64,000 bases of DNA from Podospora pseudocomata (Eukaryota; Ascomycota; Sordariomycetes; Sordariales; Podosporaceae). Where the stretch lies: positions 3,348,001-3,412,000 of the forward strand of contig NC_085890.1 in assembly GCF_035222375.1 (NCBI RefSeq), in the 5' to 3' direction. The notes beneath the pieces were generated by a model, which had not been told where the DNA came from, made no database searches, and saw only the letters and a list, made by a program, of their open reading frames with translations. The translations under genes were made by a program, and so were the position numbers. This document shows positions 26,588-36,429 of this stretch, piece by piece; within the stretch, counting starts at the first letter, position 1, and every line of letters starts with the position of its first letter.

Positions 26588-26752
26588 TGTTCTTCCCGGT
26601 CAAGGGAAATGTATTGCCGCTTTTGGACTTGGGTGGGGTGTGTAGTTCGGAGCAGCACTGCCTCTTCCACCCTACCCTCCTGTCAATTCAGCTTGGAAAA
26701 ATTGTGTTTGATTCCAAAATGTATAAATTAACCAGCTTAAGTTCGAATAACG
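26588..26752 (+). repeat. Inverted duplication, left copy (oxidase 5' part)
   Basis: About 165 bases that reappear, reverse-complemented and roughly 85-90% identical by eye, at 33174-33341. It covers the beginning of the recognisable oxidase coding part and its upstream AT-rich stretch (AACCAGCTTAAG). Its outer end coincides with the transposon insertion point. Confidence 0.85.
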
Positions 26753-26799
26753 TACATTATAAGCGAGCGACCAATATAAGCGAGCGACCACTTTTTCAC
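26750..26799 (+). repeat. Left terminal inverted repeat of the pogo-like element
   Basis: Starts ACGTAC after a TA at 26748-26749. It contains two direct copies of TATAAGCGAGCGACCA, so each TIR holds an internal duplication, perhaps two transposase-binding sites. It matches the right TIR with two mismatches and one indel. Confidence 0.88.
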
Positions 26800-28113
26800 A
26801 ACCTTTATACCATTATCCTCAATTACTACACAACAATACTAGGAAGCAACCATAATCACATCCGAAATAGCTGAATCAGACAATTCTGCAGCCTCCTGGC
26901 AAGTACGTGCATTATGGCCAGGCTTGCCGCACACACCACAGCACCGAACCTTCGTATGAGCCACCCCTGCACTACTACCATCCGGCTGTGTTTCTTGCAC
27001 TCCCTCTCCACCCACGGCCTTCTTGTCCAGTAGATCGTGTGCATTCTGCACAGTAAGTGATCCTCCGAGCCGCACACGTGTTTTTTTTTGGCTCTCCGGC
27101 GCTTACTTAATGCCTCGTTGGCCTTGCGGAGTGAAGTGTTCTCTGCACGTAGGAGAGCCACCTGGTGCATCACAGCCATTGTACTTTTAGCAAGCTGGTC
27201 CACAGCAGCCAACATTGAAGTCGGGGAGCTATTTTGATGGTTGGCAAATGCGAGTCTTAATAAGCGTTGACTGCGAGTTAGCTTCTTGGGGGTTGTGTGG
27301 TGTCTGGAAGACCCAAGGTTGTGGGGTGCCGGGCCGGGAGGTCGGAGTTGTTGGCATACGAAGCTTCACATCCCGCTTGGAAAGCACCCTCTCTGGATCG
27401 TACGGCACAAGGCCCTCTGGTAGTCGTATCTATGTGTATAACGCGTCTGGAGCTCTGGCTGGCGTTTGACGAAGTTGTGAGCCCAGAGCTTGCCAGCAGG
27501 AGGCGCACCGCGTTCGTTGAGCAAATAGTTGGCCATATCTTCCACACTACGCAGTCTTGGTGGAAAATATCGCGTACATAGCTCAATAATATATCGGACA
27601 ATAGCTTCCTCTTCCGATTGAGTCAGCTTTTTCGAACTGGGTGTTGTATCGCATCGTACAGGCCGGCTGGCGCGGCGGTGTCTAAGCGTGCTGCGATCGA
27701 CGTTATACATCTTAGCTGCAGCTGATACACTTAGGTTTTTATCATTTTGAAGAGCTTTAAGGGCTAAGATTATATGGGCTTCCTCTGAAGTAGATGGCAT
27801 TTTAGATTGTTGAGAAAATTAGGTTTGAGGGTGAGGTTACTGTTACAACCTGCACCAGGAATGGATACAGACTGCAAGGCAGTACGCCAGAGGTGAATAT
27901 GACAGGATGATTGAAGGTTGTGACAAGCGCCTCAGACACGGGTTCACTGTCAACAACAGGTTGTTCTAACAAAGAGCTATTGAGAGTAGATTGTAGACAA
28001 ATGAACTTGATTGCTTGCATGAGGAATCAGATTCCTTGACACGGGGAGCGCCCGGCGCTCCCCCCTATTTATGTGAAGCTATCTACATATGTTTCTGAAG
28101 TATCTTTGTACCT

Positions 28114-28285
28114 TGCTCAGTGTGCTCAGTGATCTTGGCGGCTGAGCAGACTGAGCAACCTTTCATGATCGATGTGCTCAGTGTGCTCAGTGGTCTTGGC
28201 GGCTGAGCAGACTGAGCAACCTTTCATGATCAATGTGCTCAGTGTGCTCAGTGGTCTTGGCCACTGATCAGACTGAGCACCTCCT
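28114..28285 (+). repeat. 61-bp tandem repeat, about 2.7 copies
   Basis: The unit, with a period of 61 (for example CTGAGCAGACTGAGCA at 28142 and 28203, and a diverged copy at 28264), also contains doubled TGTGCTCAG motifs. It lies within the transposon near its right end, between the TIR and the transposase start. Confidence 0.85.
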
Positions 28286-28421
28286 GATTGGTCGTATGGA
28301 GGCTTGTGGGTCTTTCCATCCCTGGCCCAATGATTGGCTGAGGTGTCCCAGCACCTCAGGTACCACCCAGTGGTTCCTGTACGGGAGTATTACGCTTGGG
28401 GCGTAACAGTTACCGCGTCGC

Positions 28422-28472
28422 GTGAAAAAAGTGGTCACTCGCTTATATTGGTCGCTCGCTTATAACGTACGT
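28422..28472 (-). repeat. Right terminal inverted repeat of the pogo-like element
   Basis: Reverse complement of the left TIR, ending GTACGT, followed by TA at 28473-28474. It also carries the duplicated GCGAGYGACCA motif. Confidence 0.88.
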
Positions 28473-28580
28473 TATTCCTTTGATAACCGCGAGGCACTTA
28501 ATTGCCTGCCTTATTTCCAACCATTGGTTCTCGATAGCGGTTGGGCCGTGATGTAGCTGGTTGGTCGTTTGACGTGTGAC
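28473..28580 (+). repeat. Fragment related to the 335-bp insert
   Basis: Shares ATAACCGCGA(A/G)GC, a TGGTTC core, GTTGG(G)CCGTG and the terminal GGTTGGT..TTGACGTGTGACA with the right third of 25020-25354. It abuts the transposon right end directly, so the transposon probably landed in, or recombined next to, an older copy. Confidence 0.55.
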
Positions 28581-28753
28581 ACGCATACAAAGGCCAAACA
28601 GCGCCTCATTATGGGTCTTGCTAAGTCTAAATACTCCTCTCTCCATCACTTTCGTTCTTACGGCGACCTTAACATAGTCACCGCCGCGATTGAAGCTGAC
28701 CCTTACCAGCCTGGTGCTGCAATACGAGCCCCGCTTTTCAGAATATTCCCAGG

Positions 28754-31700
28754 ATGACCACGACAGAGGTGAGATCGCTCTCTATATAAGAAGCGGCGTC
28801 CGATGCTAACTACCGGCACTTCATCCTTAGGCTTGCAGGGGACTCCGCCGGATCGTCCCAGTCGACGACGCTCCCGACGACGCGACGATCGAGTAAGTTC
28901 CACCCGGTCGAACGCATAGAGGCACGTCTAACCGGACAGTATTATCGCAATCCACGGATTGGGCACCGAGTCGCCGCGGACATGGGAGTTTAAGAAAAGA
29001 AATGGGGATGGGGTTGTGAACTGGCTGTCGGACGCCGACATGCTGCCGGCAGCCCTGCCAAAGGCCCGCATATATACGTACGACTGGAATGCAAACTACT
29101 TCGCAAATGCACCCGTGCAGACGCTGCTCGGCCATGCCGATACGCTACTCGGTCTTATCGCCGAAGGCCGTGGTTCACAAACGCGACCGATTATCTTCGT
29201 CGCCTCTTGTTTTGGAGGGCTTATTCTGGCCGAGGTATGTCCCTAGATCATATACGGTGGGCAGCGGTTAACCTCCCCAGGCAATCATCCGAGCCGCCCA
29301 GGAAGGCAGCGCCTATAAACATATCCTGCTTTCCACTGTCGGCATCGTGTTTCTCGCCACTCCATTCCAGGGTAGTGATGCTGCGAAGCAGGCTCGGTGG
29401 CAGGTGCTGGTTAAAGGCATTATGGGAGAGCAGGCCTCTGACCAACTCATAAAAGACCTCGAGCAGAGCCATGACTTCGTCCACCAGCGCGTTCAGAAGT
29501 TCGCCGAGATCGCTAATGCTAAGGCAGTGCAACTGCCCCTGAGTTGCTTTTTCGAGACTAGGAAGACGGAGATGTTAAGACGCATTCTATCGCCGGGGTG
29601 GGCGAAGCGCCTGTCAAGGAGTGTTACCCGCAAGATTGTACGTTATTTGCCCCCGTTCGTGATATTCAACTGACCTTGATAGCTTGTGACGGAGTCTTCG
29701 GCCTGCCTACATGGTTTCCCTCGCCAAGGCTTGGATGCGACCCATTCAGGGATGAACAAATTCCAAGGTCCAGAATGTCCCAACTTTAAATTAGTTAAAG
29801 ATGCGGTCAGGAAACTCGCTGGAGACGCATCGGTTGTTTTAAAACTGCGGAAGAACTGTAAGCTGATCATCTCCTGGGTGGGCTGATACGGCCAGAATAG
29901 TGCTAATATGGCGAAGCTACCGTGAAGGGACACTGGATCGTCCGGTTCGGACGTAATAAGGAATTCGTCGGGCGTGAATCAATTCTCGAAGATCTTTTTA
30001 AGAGGGTTCTTCCTAGTGGAGACGAAGATGACTGCCAACGGACCGCCATCGAAGGTCTGGGGGGGGTTGGAAAGACACAGATCGCGCTGGAGACCGCTTA
30101 TCGCATTCGCGACGTGCAGCCGGAATGCTCGGTCTTTTGGGTTCCCGCTGTGGATGCCACCGCTTTCGAGAATGCATACCGCGCTATCGGCCAGCAGCTT
30201 AAGGTACCGGGAATCGACGAAGAAAAAGCAGATGTTAAGGCACTTATTAAGTCCGTATTGGGCCGCGAGAGTATGGGTAACTGGCTTTTGATCATCGACA
30301 ACGCCGACGATGAAAAGCTACTCTTTGGGGATACCGCCCTTACCGACTATCTTCCATTCAGCCGGAAAGGATCTATTCTTTTCACAACCCGAAACCACAA
30401 ACTTGGATTAAGGCTGGTCGAGTCTGAAAATCATATTATCGCAGTTGAAGAAATGAGCAGAGACGAGGCCCTTAAGCTATTAGGGAAAAACCTGAAAGGT
30501 TCTCAGATGAGCGACACAAGAAGCAACAATGCGTTGCTAGAGTTTCTTACTAACCTCCCTCTGGCAATACGGCAAGCGTCTGCTTATATGGCCAAGGAGC
30601 AGATCTCGACTGCGCGGTACCTCAAGCTGTGCAAGTCCAGTGATGAGGATATGGTTAAGTTGTTGAGTAGTCACTTTGACGACCGACACCGATATAAGAA
30701 CATTCAAAATGCTGTCGCCACAACTTGGCTGATTTCGTTCCAGCAAATCTCAGATCACGACGCGCTGGCGGCTGACTACCTCAGATTTCTGTGCTTTCTA
30801 GCCGGGAAGGATATTCCGCACTCCCTGTTGCCGCCGGCGGGGACGCTAGAGACTGTTGAAGCAATCGGGACCCTGAAGGCGTATGCATTTATCTCCCAAC
30901 AGAATGAGTCGGATAGCTACGATATCCATCGGCTAGTTCAGATATCGATGCTGAGCTGGTTAGATGGAAAGGGAGAGCGACAGGAATGGACGGCCAAAGT
31001 GTTAGAACGGCTTGACGATGTATTTCCTTGGCCTAAACACGAAAACCGAGAAGAGTGGATAAGGTATCTTCCTCATACGCAACATGCTCTTCAACTACGG
31101 AAGAGAACAGATGACGAGGAAGCGACAACAGGTCTTCTTTCCAAAGTGGGTGAGAGCTTTCGCAATTTAGGGAAGTATCAGGAGGCAGAGCAGATGTATC
31201 GGCAGGCGCTGCAGCTAAGGGAGAAGGTGTTGGGCAAGGAGCATCCTGACACGCTCACCAGCATGAACAACCTTGCGCTTGTGCTTGATAGCCAGGGGAA
31301 GTATGAGGAGGCTGAGCAGATACATCGGCAGGCGCTGCAGCTATCTGAGAAGGTGTTGGGCAAGGAGCATCCTGACACGCTCACCAGCATGAACAACCTT
31401 GCGCTTGTGCTTCGTAGCCAGGGGAAGTATGAGGAGGCTGAGCAGATACATCGGCAGGAGTTCCAGCTAAGGGAGAAGGTGTTGGGCAAGGAGCATCCCT
31501 CCACTCTCACCAGCATGAACAACCTTGCGTTTGTGCTTCGTAGCCAGGGGAAGTATGAGGAGGCTGAGCAGATGCATCGGCAGGCGCTGCAGCTATGGAA
31601 GAAGGTGTTGGGCAAGGAGCATCCTTCCACGCTCACCAGCATGAACAACCTTGCGGGTATGCTTAATAGCCAGGGGAAGTATGAGGAGGCTGAGCAGATG

Positions 31701-32630
31701 CATCGGCAAACGCTGCAGCTAAGGGAGAAGGTGTTGGGCAAGGAGCATCCTGACATGCTTGCTAGCATGAACAACCTTGCGAGTGTGCTTAATAGCCAGG
31801 GGAAGTATGAGGAGGCTGAGCAGATGCATCGGCAGGCGCTGCAGCTATGGGAGAAGGTGTTGGGCAAGGAGCATCCTGACATGCTCACCAGCATGAACAA
31901 CCTTGCGCTTGTGCTTGATAGCCAGGGGAAGTATGAGGAGGCTGAGCAGATGCATCGGCAGGCGCTGCAGCTATCTGAGAAGGTGTTGGGCAAGGAGCAT
32001 CCCTCCACGCTCACCAGCATGAACAACCTTGCGCTTGTGCTTCGTAGCCAGGGGAAGTATGAGGAGGCAGAGCAGATACATCGGCAGGCGTTGCAGCTAA
32101 AGGAGAAGGTGTTGGGCAAGGAGCATCCCTCCACGCTCACCAGCATGAACAACCTTGCGGGTGTGCTTGATAGCCAGGGGAAGTATGAGGAGGCTGAGCA
32201 GATACATCGGCAGGCGTTGCAGCTAAAGGAGAAGGTGTTGGGCAAGGAGCATCCTGACACGCCCACCAGCATGAACAACCTTGCGAGTGTGCTTCGTAGC
32301 CAGGGGAAGTATAAGGAGGCTGAGCAGATGCATCGGCAGGCGCTGCAGCTAAGGGAGAAGGTGTTGGGCAAGGAGCATCCCTCCACGCTCACCAGCATGA
32401 ACAACCTTGCGTTTGTGCTTGATAGCCAGGGGAAGTATGAGGAGGCTGAGCAGATACATCGGCAGGCGCTGCAGCTATGGGAGAAGGTGTTGGGCAAGGA
32501 GCATCCCTCCACGCTCACCAGCATGAACAACCTTGCGAGTGTGCTTGATAACCAGGGGAAGTATGAGGAGGCTAAGCAGATACATCGGCAGGCGCTGCAG
32601 CTAAGGGAGAAGGTGTTGGAGATCAGATGA
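28754..32630 (+). CDS. NLR: SesB-like hydrolase, NB-ARC and TPR repeats
   Basis: Six exons fit without any break: 28754-28768, 28831-28892, 28940-29234, 29281-29637, 29683-29857 and 29917-32630, giving 1205 aa. The N-terminal SesB-like alpha/beta-hydrolase domain (about residues 1-290) shows DIIAIHGLGTESPRTW, WLSDADMLP, RIYTYDWNAN, ASCFGGLILAEA and FFETRKTE. The linker HWIVRFGRNKEFVGRE leads into NB-ARC (about 310-600), with P-loop EGLGGVGKTQIALE, Walker B NWLLIIDNADD and LTNLPLAIRQASAY. From about residue 720 there are eleven 42-residue TPR units plus a partial twelfth. Such fungal NLRs are thought to sense non-self or altered self and trigger cell death through the N-terminal effector. The hydrolase nucleophile position is Cys rather than Ser. 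The gene sits between a dead transposon and an inverted oxidase fragment. The start is the ATG whose five-codon first exon splices in phase. Confidence 0.92.
31170..32627 (+). repeat. 126-bp tandem repeats encoding TPR units
   Basis: Eleven full units and a partial one follow with a strict 126-bp period and no length variation. Units are nearly identical at the DNA level. Differences concentrate at a few codons: I/M after EQ, R/S/W/K after QL, DT/ST/DM after EHP, and the residues after NNLA and before SQ. This points to recent unit duplication or gene conversion with selection or drift on exposed positions. Confidence 0.95.
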
Positions 32631-33173
32631 CTGGGCTTGCAAGCTAGCCGCACACAGCTTAGCTGATCTCTCATTCAATCTCTCTCTCTATTTTCCTATC
32701 ATAGCGTGTCACAGGAGGGGTTTGGGGGTCTCCATTACTTTATAGCCCGTCACAATACTCTAGATCCTTCTAGATCCCGCCTCTTTCATCACTTCGAGTA
32801 CCCTGTTTCGTCATGAAGATAGTTGGCTCTAGAACAGTTGGTAGAGACGTCATTTGGCCCACTCGAATAACTCGAGATCGGGCTAGTTGGCTTGACGTAG
32901 TTCCAAGCGCCACAACAAACTTTATTTGATCTGGTTTCCTTTAGCAGCCGCGAGGCTCCCAAGATGATTTGACTGCAGTAACTAAGCCTGTGAAAGCGGC
33001 AGCTGATGCCAAGGGAACTAGGGAGGTATGACGCCGTAAGTGCTAATTTGTTGATAGGAAGTGATAAAGAAGCTTAGGTAGGTATGTAAATATGAAATGG
33101 AACTGTAGTTAAGACAAGCAGTATGTTGGTTTATATGACGATTCAACTTTGCCTTTACCTTGACTTGCAAATT
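32631..33173. other. Intergenic region between NLR and inverted fragment
   Basis: No gene was recognised. It holds the 3' flank of the NLR gene. Confidence 0.5.
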
Positions 33174-33341
33174 CGTTATTCGAGCTTAAGCTGGTTAATT
33201 TGGACATTTCGAAATCAAACACATTTTTTCCAGGCTGAAATGGGCAGGAGGGTAGGGTGGAAGAGGCAGTGCTGCTCCTAACTACACACCCCACCCAAGT
33301 CCAAAAGCGGCAATACATTTCTTTTGACCGGGAAGAACAAC
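33174..33341 (-). repeat. Inverted duplication, right copy (oxidase 5' fragment)
   Basis: Read on the plus strand it encodes VEEAVLLLTTHPTQVQKRQYI-like residues, matching the start of the recognisable oxidase coding part at 26.6 kb. Homology stops at 33174, exactly at the base corresponding to the transposon insertion point in the other copy. It ends 28 bases from the stop codon of the neighbouring membrane-protein gene. Confidence 0.85.
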
Positions 33342-33368
33342 ATGCATGAAACTGTAAAGTCGATTGTT

Positions 33369-35858
33369 TCACCCCGACCTCGCCAAGCTTCTCGAACTCG
33401 CCCCCAACATCGTCAACCTCTTCACCGCAGTCCCGCCCCCGTTCCTCTCCAAGTTCGTAACATCCTCTTCAAACCCAAACCCAAACTTCAACTCCTTCCC
33501 GCCTTGCCCCTCAACCTCAACCATCCCATACCTCATTCTCATCCCCTTCACCCCCTCACTCACCCGTCCCCCATCAGCCCCACCCCACTCAACCCTCCTC
33601 AACCCCTCCCCCCTAGTCGCAGCAACAAAGCTACTAAACTTCACATTCCTCATCAACCCCCCATTCTCCCTCACAGACAGCACCCCAATAACGACCCCCA
33701 TCACCGCCAGCCCAATAGAAATACTATACACAATCCACAAATCCCTCACATGGTACGTGTACACATTCCCAGCCCTCGACCTCTGACAAGGATACTTCAG
33801 CCCCTCCACATCCTCCCTCTGCACATCAGGGTCAATCCCGCTTTGCTCATCTGGCTTGGCAGCCCAAACCACACTGGTAAACTGCGGGTTGGAGAGCATG
33901 CTAAGGATGATGTTCTCAGAGTAGAACCTCTGCACTGTCTTCATTAGGTCCCCCACAGGGAAGTAATTATTAGCAATGTCCAATACTTTTGTCTGAATAA
34001 CATTCGTGTTGGCCATTGGGACTCCGTTGGCGTTTTTCTGGTTGGCTGCTACTGTCCCGTTGAGGAAGGAGCGGGCAATGAGGGAGAGGGAGTAGTACGC
34101 TGCGGTGCGGCGGTACAAACTCTTGTTCTGGGGGAATACGTAGTTTGACTGCGGTGTGGCGGCGACGTTGTCTGCCGTGCCATCTTCTAACTCGATGTCA
34201 GGGAGGTAGGTCGTGTTGATGACGGGACGGAGGTACTCCACGTCGAGGACGTTGGTGGAGTGGAGGTTTTCGGTGTAGTTGAACTGGACGATGTAGGATG
34301 ATTCGTAGTTCTCGCAGGCGAAGAGTTTCGGGGTGAAGGCTTGCTCCCAACCGGGAGAGGAGGACTTTTCAGGGAGAGGTTCCCCCGGGTTTGTGCGGGT
34401 GGAATATCCTATCCACACGATGGGATCGGTGCGAAAGGCCCCGAGGTTCTTGGGATAGGGGCGGTCGGTCTTGGGAATTCCGCCTGGTTCGACGTCTTTC
34501 ATTTGCATGTTGAAGTAATCGCCGCCTGTGGTGAAGGCATAGTAGCTATAGATGCCTTTGGGGAGGAGCAGATCGGTGCTGAACGGTGGAGCTATGCTGC
34601 CGGATTGTTGCGTCAGATTCGATGCCTTGGAGCCGACACCGCTTGCGAGCTCGGTACACTTGTAGGCAGGGGCGGTGAACTTGATCTCGAAAGTGCAGTT
34701 CCAGCCGCTGCCACAAGTCTCCGCTTGTGCGTTCTTCCGCATTACTGTCTCTCCCATAAAGGCACCAATGGTAAGTGTCTGAGCCAATGTCAGGCCTGGT
34801 GCGGTGTAATAGTCGAACCACTCATCGCTGTCGTCGTCATCGGTGGCCTTTTTCGTTGTGTTCCAGATGGAGGCCGGAACCTCGAAATATTTGCCTATCT
34901 TGGTTGGATCTCTCCATTCGTCTATTTCTTCAAAGCTGAAGTTGAGCGTCCTGACCCCGGCGCACCTATCCTCAGTAACAATCCGGCTGAGCTCAACCTG
35001 AAGAGTGTTGGCAGTCAGAATGACGACGATCGGTGCAATCCTACATCTGTTAGTCTCCAGTACTGCATGTAAGTTCGAAAGAAGAGCCACGCACCAAACA
35101 AAAAGGGCCAACAGAGCCGCTATCTTAGCCCCTCTGAGCACCTCCCAAGCCCCAAAAGAAGCCAAGCTCTCAGTCATGGAAAATAACGAATCCAACGCCC
35201 CAACAGTCATCACCCTCTTCCGCGCCGTTACCCACACCCGCTGATGGGAAGCCTCAATAACCGCAGCACCAAGCCCCGCCTTTGCCCCAAACGCCAACAA
35301 CGTTCCATACCGCTGCATCACAAGCTGATCCGTTGCGGGCTTGCCATTGAGCGTGCTGTAAAACACATGATGTCCAGCTGCACAAGCAACACCAAAGATG
35401 AGGCAGATGTACATCGCCCACTTGGACCGTCTTATCCGACCGAAGAATGACGGCCCGGAAGGCCCGGGATGACCACGATCAGGCGGAGAAGACCCGTCAT
35501 GATGTTGAGTTGCTGGTGTTGGACTAATGACTGATTTGAGGAAACCCAGCTTGGCTGGTTCTTGTACTTCGTCGAGCATGTGGTACCCTCCGCTGCGATA
35601 CGGCCTGGATAAAGGGTTGTGGTCGCTGAATGGATCTTCTCTGGCGGGCCGCTGGGTGCCCAAATCCCCCATTTCTACCCCATCCCTCCCATGTCCCCAA
35701 GGGGCGGTTTGTGAATGCTGTGGAACATTTCGTTGATGTTGTGAGAGGGACTCCCACTCAAGTGGGGTAGCAGCTGGGAGGTTGGAGATCGATCCGGACT
35801 CGTTTAAATGATCCCAGCTCAGCCCTCGATAATCATATCCAGGTCGCTGAGCGGCCAT
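33369..35858 (-). CDS. Multi-pass membrane protein with large extracellular loop, unknown function
   Basis: Two exons on the minus strand (35858-35095, 35040-33369) give 811 aa. The 54-nt intron is divisible by three and has no stop, so a retained form would read through. A GACTAACAG branch/acceptor region supports splicing, which also makes a cleaner membrane helix (LALFVWIAPIVVIL). The N-terminal ~145 residues are hydrophilic. Three spans follow (around KWAMYICLIFGVACAAG, a Gly/Ala-rich one and the joined helix). Then comes a large loop of about 450 residues with many N-glycosylation sequons and paired Cys, and a final span (LWIVYSISIGLAVMGVVIGVL) with a short cytosolic tail. This topology is common among uncharacterised Pezizomycotina plasma-membrane proteins. 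I do not recognise a function. Its 3' flank is cut short by the inverted oxidase fragment. Confidence 0.85.
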   Translation of the reverse strand: MAAQRPGYDYRGLSWDHLNESGSISNLPAATPLEWESLSQHQRNVPQHSQTAPWGHGRDGVEMGDLGTQRPAREDPFSDHNPLSRPYRSGGYHMLDEVQEPAKLGFLKSVISPTPATQHHDGSSPPDRGHPGPSGPSFFGRIRRSKWAMYICLIFGVACAAGHHVFYSTLNGKPATDQLVMQRYGTLLAFGAKAGLGAAVIEASHQRVWVTARKRVMTVGALDSLFSMTESLASFGAWEVLRGAKIAALLALFVWCVALLSNLHAVLETNRCRIAPIVVILTANTLQVELSRIVTEDRCAGVRTLNFSFEEIDEWRDPTKIGKYFEVPASIWNTTKKATDDDDSDEWFDYYTAPGLTLAQTLTIGAFMGETVMRKNAQAETCGSGWNCTFEIKFTAPAYKCTELASGVGSKASNLTQQSGSIAPPFSTDLLLPKGIYSYYAFTTGGDYFNMQMKDVEPGGIPKTDRPYPKNLGAFRTDPIVWIGYSTRTNPGEPLPEKSSSPGWEQAFTPKLFACENYESSYIVQFNYTENLHSTNVLDVEYLRPVINTTYLPDIELEDGTADNVAATPQSNYVFPQNKSLYRRTAAYYSLSLIARSFLNGTVAANQKNANGVPMANTNVIQTKVLDIANNYFPVGDLMKTVQRFYSENIILSMLSNPQFTSVVWAAKPDEQSGIDPDVQREDVEGLKYPCQRSRAGNVYTYHVRDLWIVYSISIGLAVMGVVIGVLSVRENGGLMRNVKFSSFVAATRGEGLRRVEWGGADGGRVSEGVKGMRMRYGMVEVEGQGGKELKFGFGFEEDVTNLERNGGGTAVKRLTMLGASSRSLARSG

Positions 35859-36429
35859 TCAAAAGTCAAAAAATATGCGATGCGGGCCGGGTTGCTCAAT
35901 ACAGGTTAGAAATGTCCGAGTGCTGGCGTGGATAGATTGGTGGAAGGGGGATGATATTGGGAATGTGAGGTACGGTAGGTGAACGAAGGGCTGCCTTGAT
36001 TCGGGGATCTGAGCTAGGAGGATCGGTGTAACGCCAGCCACTCCAATGCTGGTGCTGTCATTGGCCAGACCCAGGTTTGACAAACACCAACAACTTGACC
36101 CAACTGATCATAAAGGGGCGGGTTGAATTATAGTTGGGAACAAGTTCAATGCATCGGTCAGCTTCTTTGGGTTGCTTGGGAATAGAAACTCAGTGATATG
36201 GTACCTACCTAGCTGACAAGCCGAGCTTCAGATTCCTTACTCTCAATGGGTGTGACCTTTGTTTGCAACATGCCACGTTTTGTTGCTGGCCTGTTGAAAA
36301 CCTTGAAGGAGATGGGAGTCGACATGCTTCTCAACGATGAACTCACAGCTGCTGTGTGGTTTCTGGAGATGTGGCAAAGAGCTTTGCCCAATCCATGGAC
36401 CATGGGAGCCAATTGGTGGAATTGTCGAA
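35859..36429. other. Promoter of the membrane-protein gene and HET-fragment flank
   Basis: No gene was recognised apart from the HET remnant immediately beyond. Confidence 0.5.

Larger units (their letters stand above)
24318..26670 (-). pseudogene. Broken L-amino-acid oxidase (flavin amine oxidase)
   Basis: Translated segments in order on the minus strand are unmistakable. They are GRYSDRISGLKAIDVLNKGY (26.5 kb), the FAD-domain LCVGYELKKAGFDVTILEAS and RVGGRVVTFRDP (26.2 kb), HAEGGAMRIPGNHF, GMQQLQGGMDLVPKAF (25.6 kb), DYLILAIPNTAL (25.4 kb), TKVLLQYKTRWWEQ (24.9 kb) and the closing GEQASYTHGWIQGAMEAGL (24.4 kb). The family deaminates L-amino acids for nitrogen acquisition. The gene is not functional as it stands. 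Several in-frame stops interrupt the middle (around 25.73-25.89 kb), at least two where relatives have Trp. A 335-bp insert splits the frame at 25020-25354. No initiator ATG or first exon precedes 26670, where an in-frame stop lies just upstream; a transposon begins 80 bases further on. A further copy of the 5' part lies inverted at 33174-33341. Confidence 0.9.
26750..28472 (-). mobile_element. Internally deleted pogo/Fot1-type DNA transposon
   Basis: A 1.7-kb element with near-perfect terminal inverted repeats of about 50 bp that start ACGTAC, flanked by TA on both sides as expected for Tc1/mariner-pogo integration. On the minus strand, 27800-27366 encodes the N-terminal DNA-binding part of a Fot1-like transposase: a psq-type helix-turn-helix (SVSAAAKMYNVDRSTLRHR) and a CENP-B-like second domain ending near WAHNFVKRQPEL. 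The catalytic DDE domain is missing. What follows (about 27290-26839) resembles the family's C-terminal tail, with a leucine-zipper-like VALLRAENTSLRKANEAL, LGGSLTVQNAHDLL and a zinc knuckle CGVCGKPGHNARTC. The two tail pieces are in different frames across a T-run at about 27081-27090. It cannot mobilise itself. Outside TIRs the end nearer the NLR holds tandem repeats. Confidence 0.88.

Noticed and set aside
31178-32674. Minus-strand 498-codon open frame through the TPR repeats
   Set aside because: It is an antisense shadow of the 126-bp repeats: the repeat unit happens to lack stops on the opposite strand. The plus strand has clear TPR homology.
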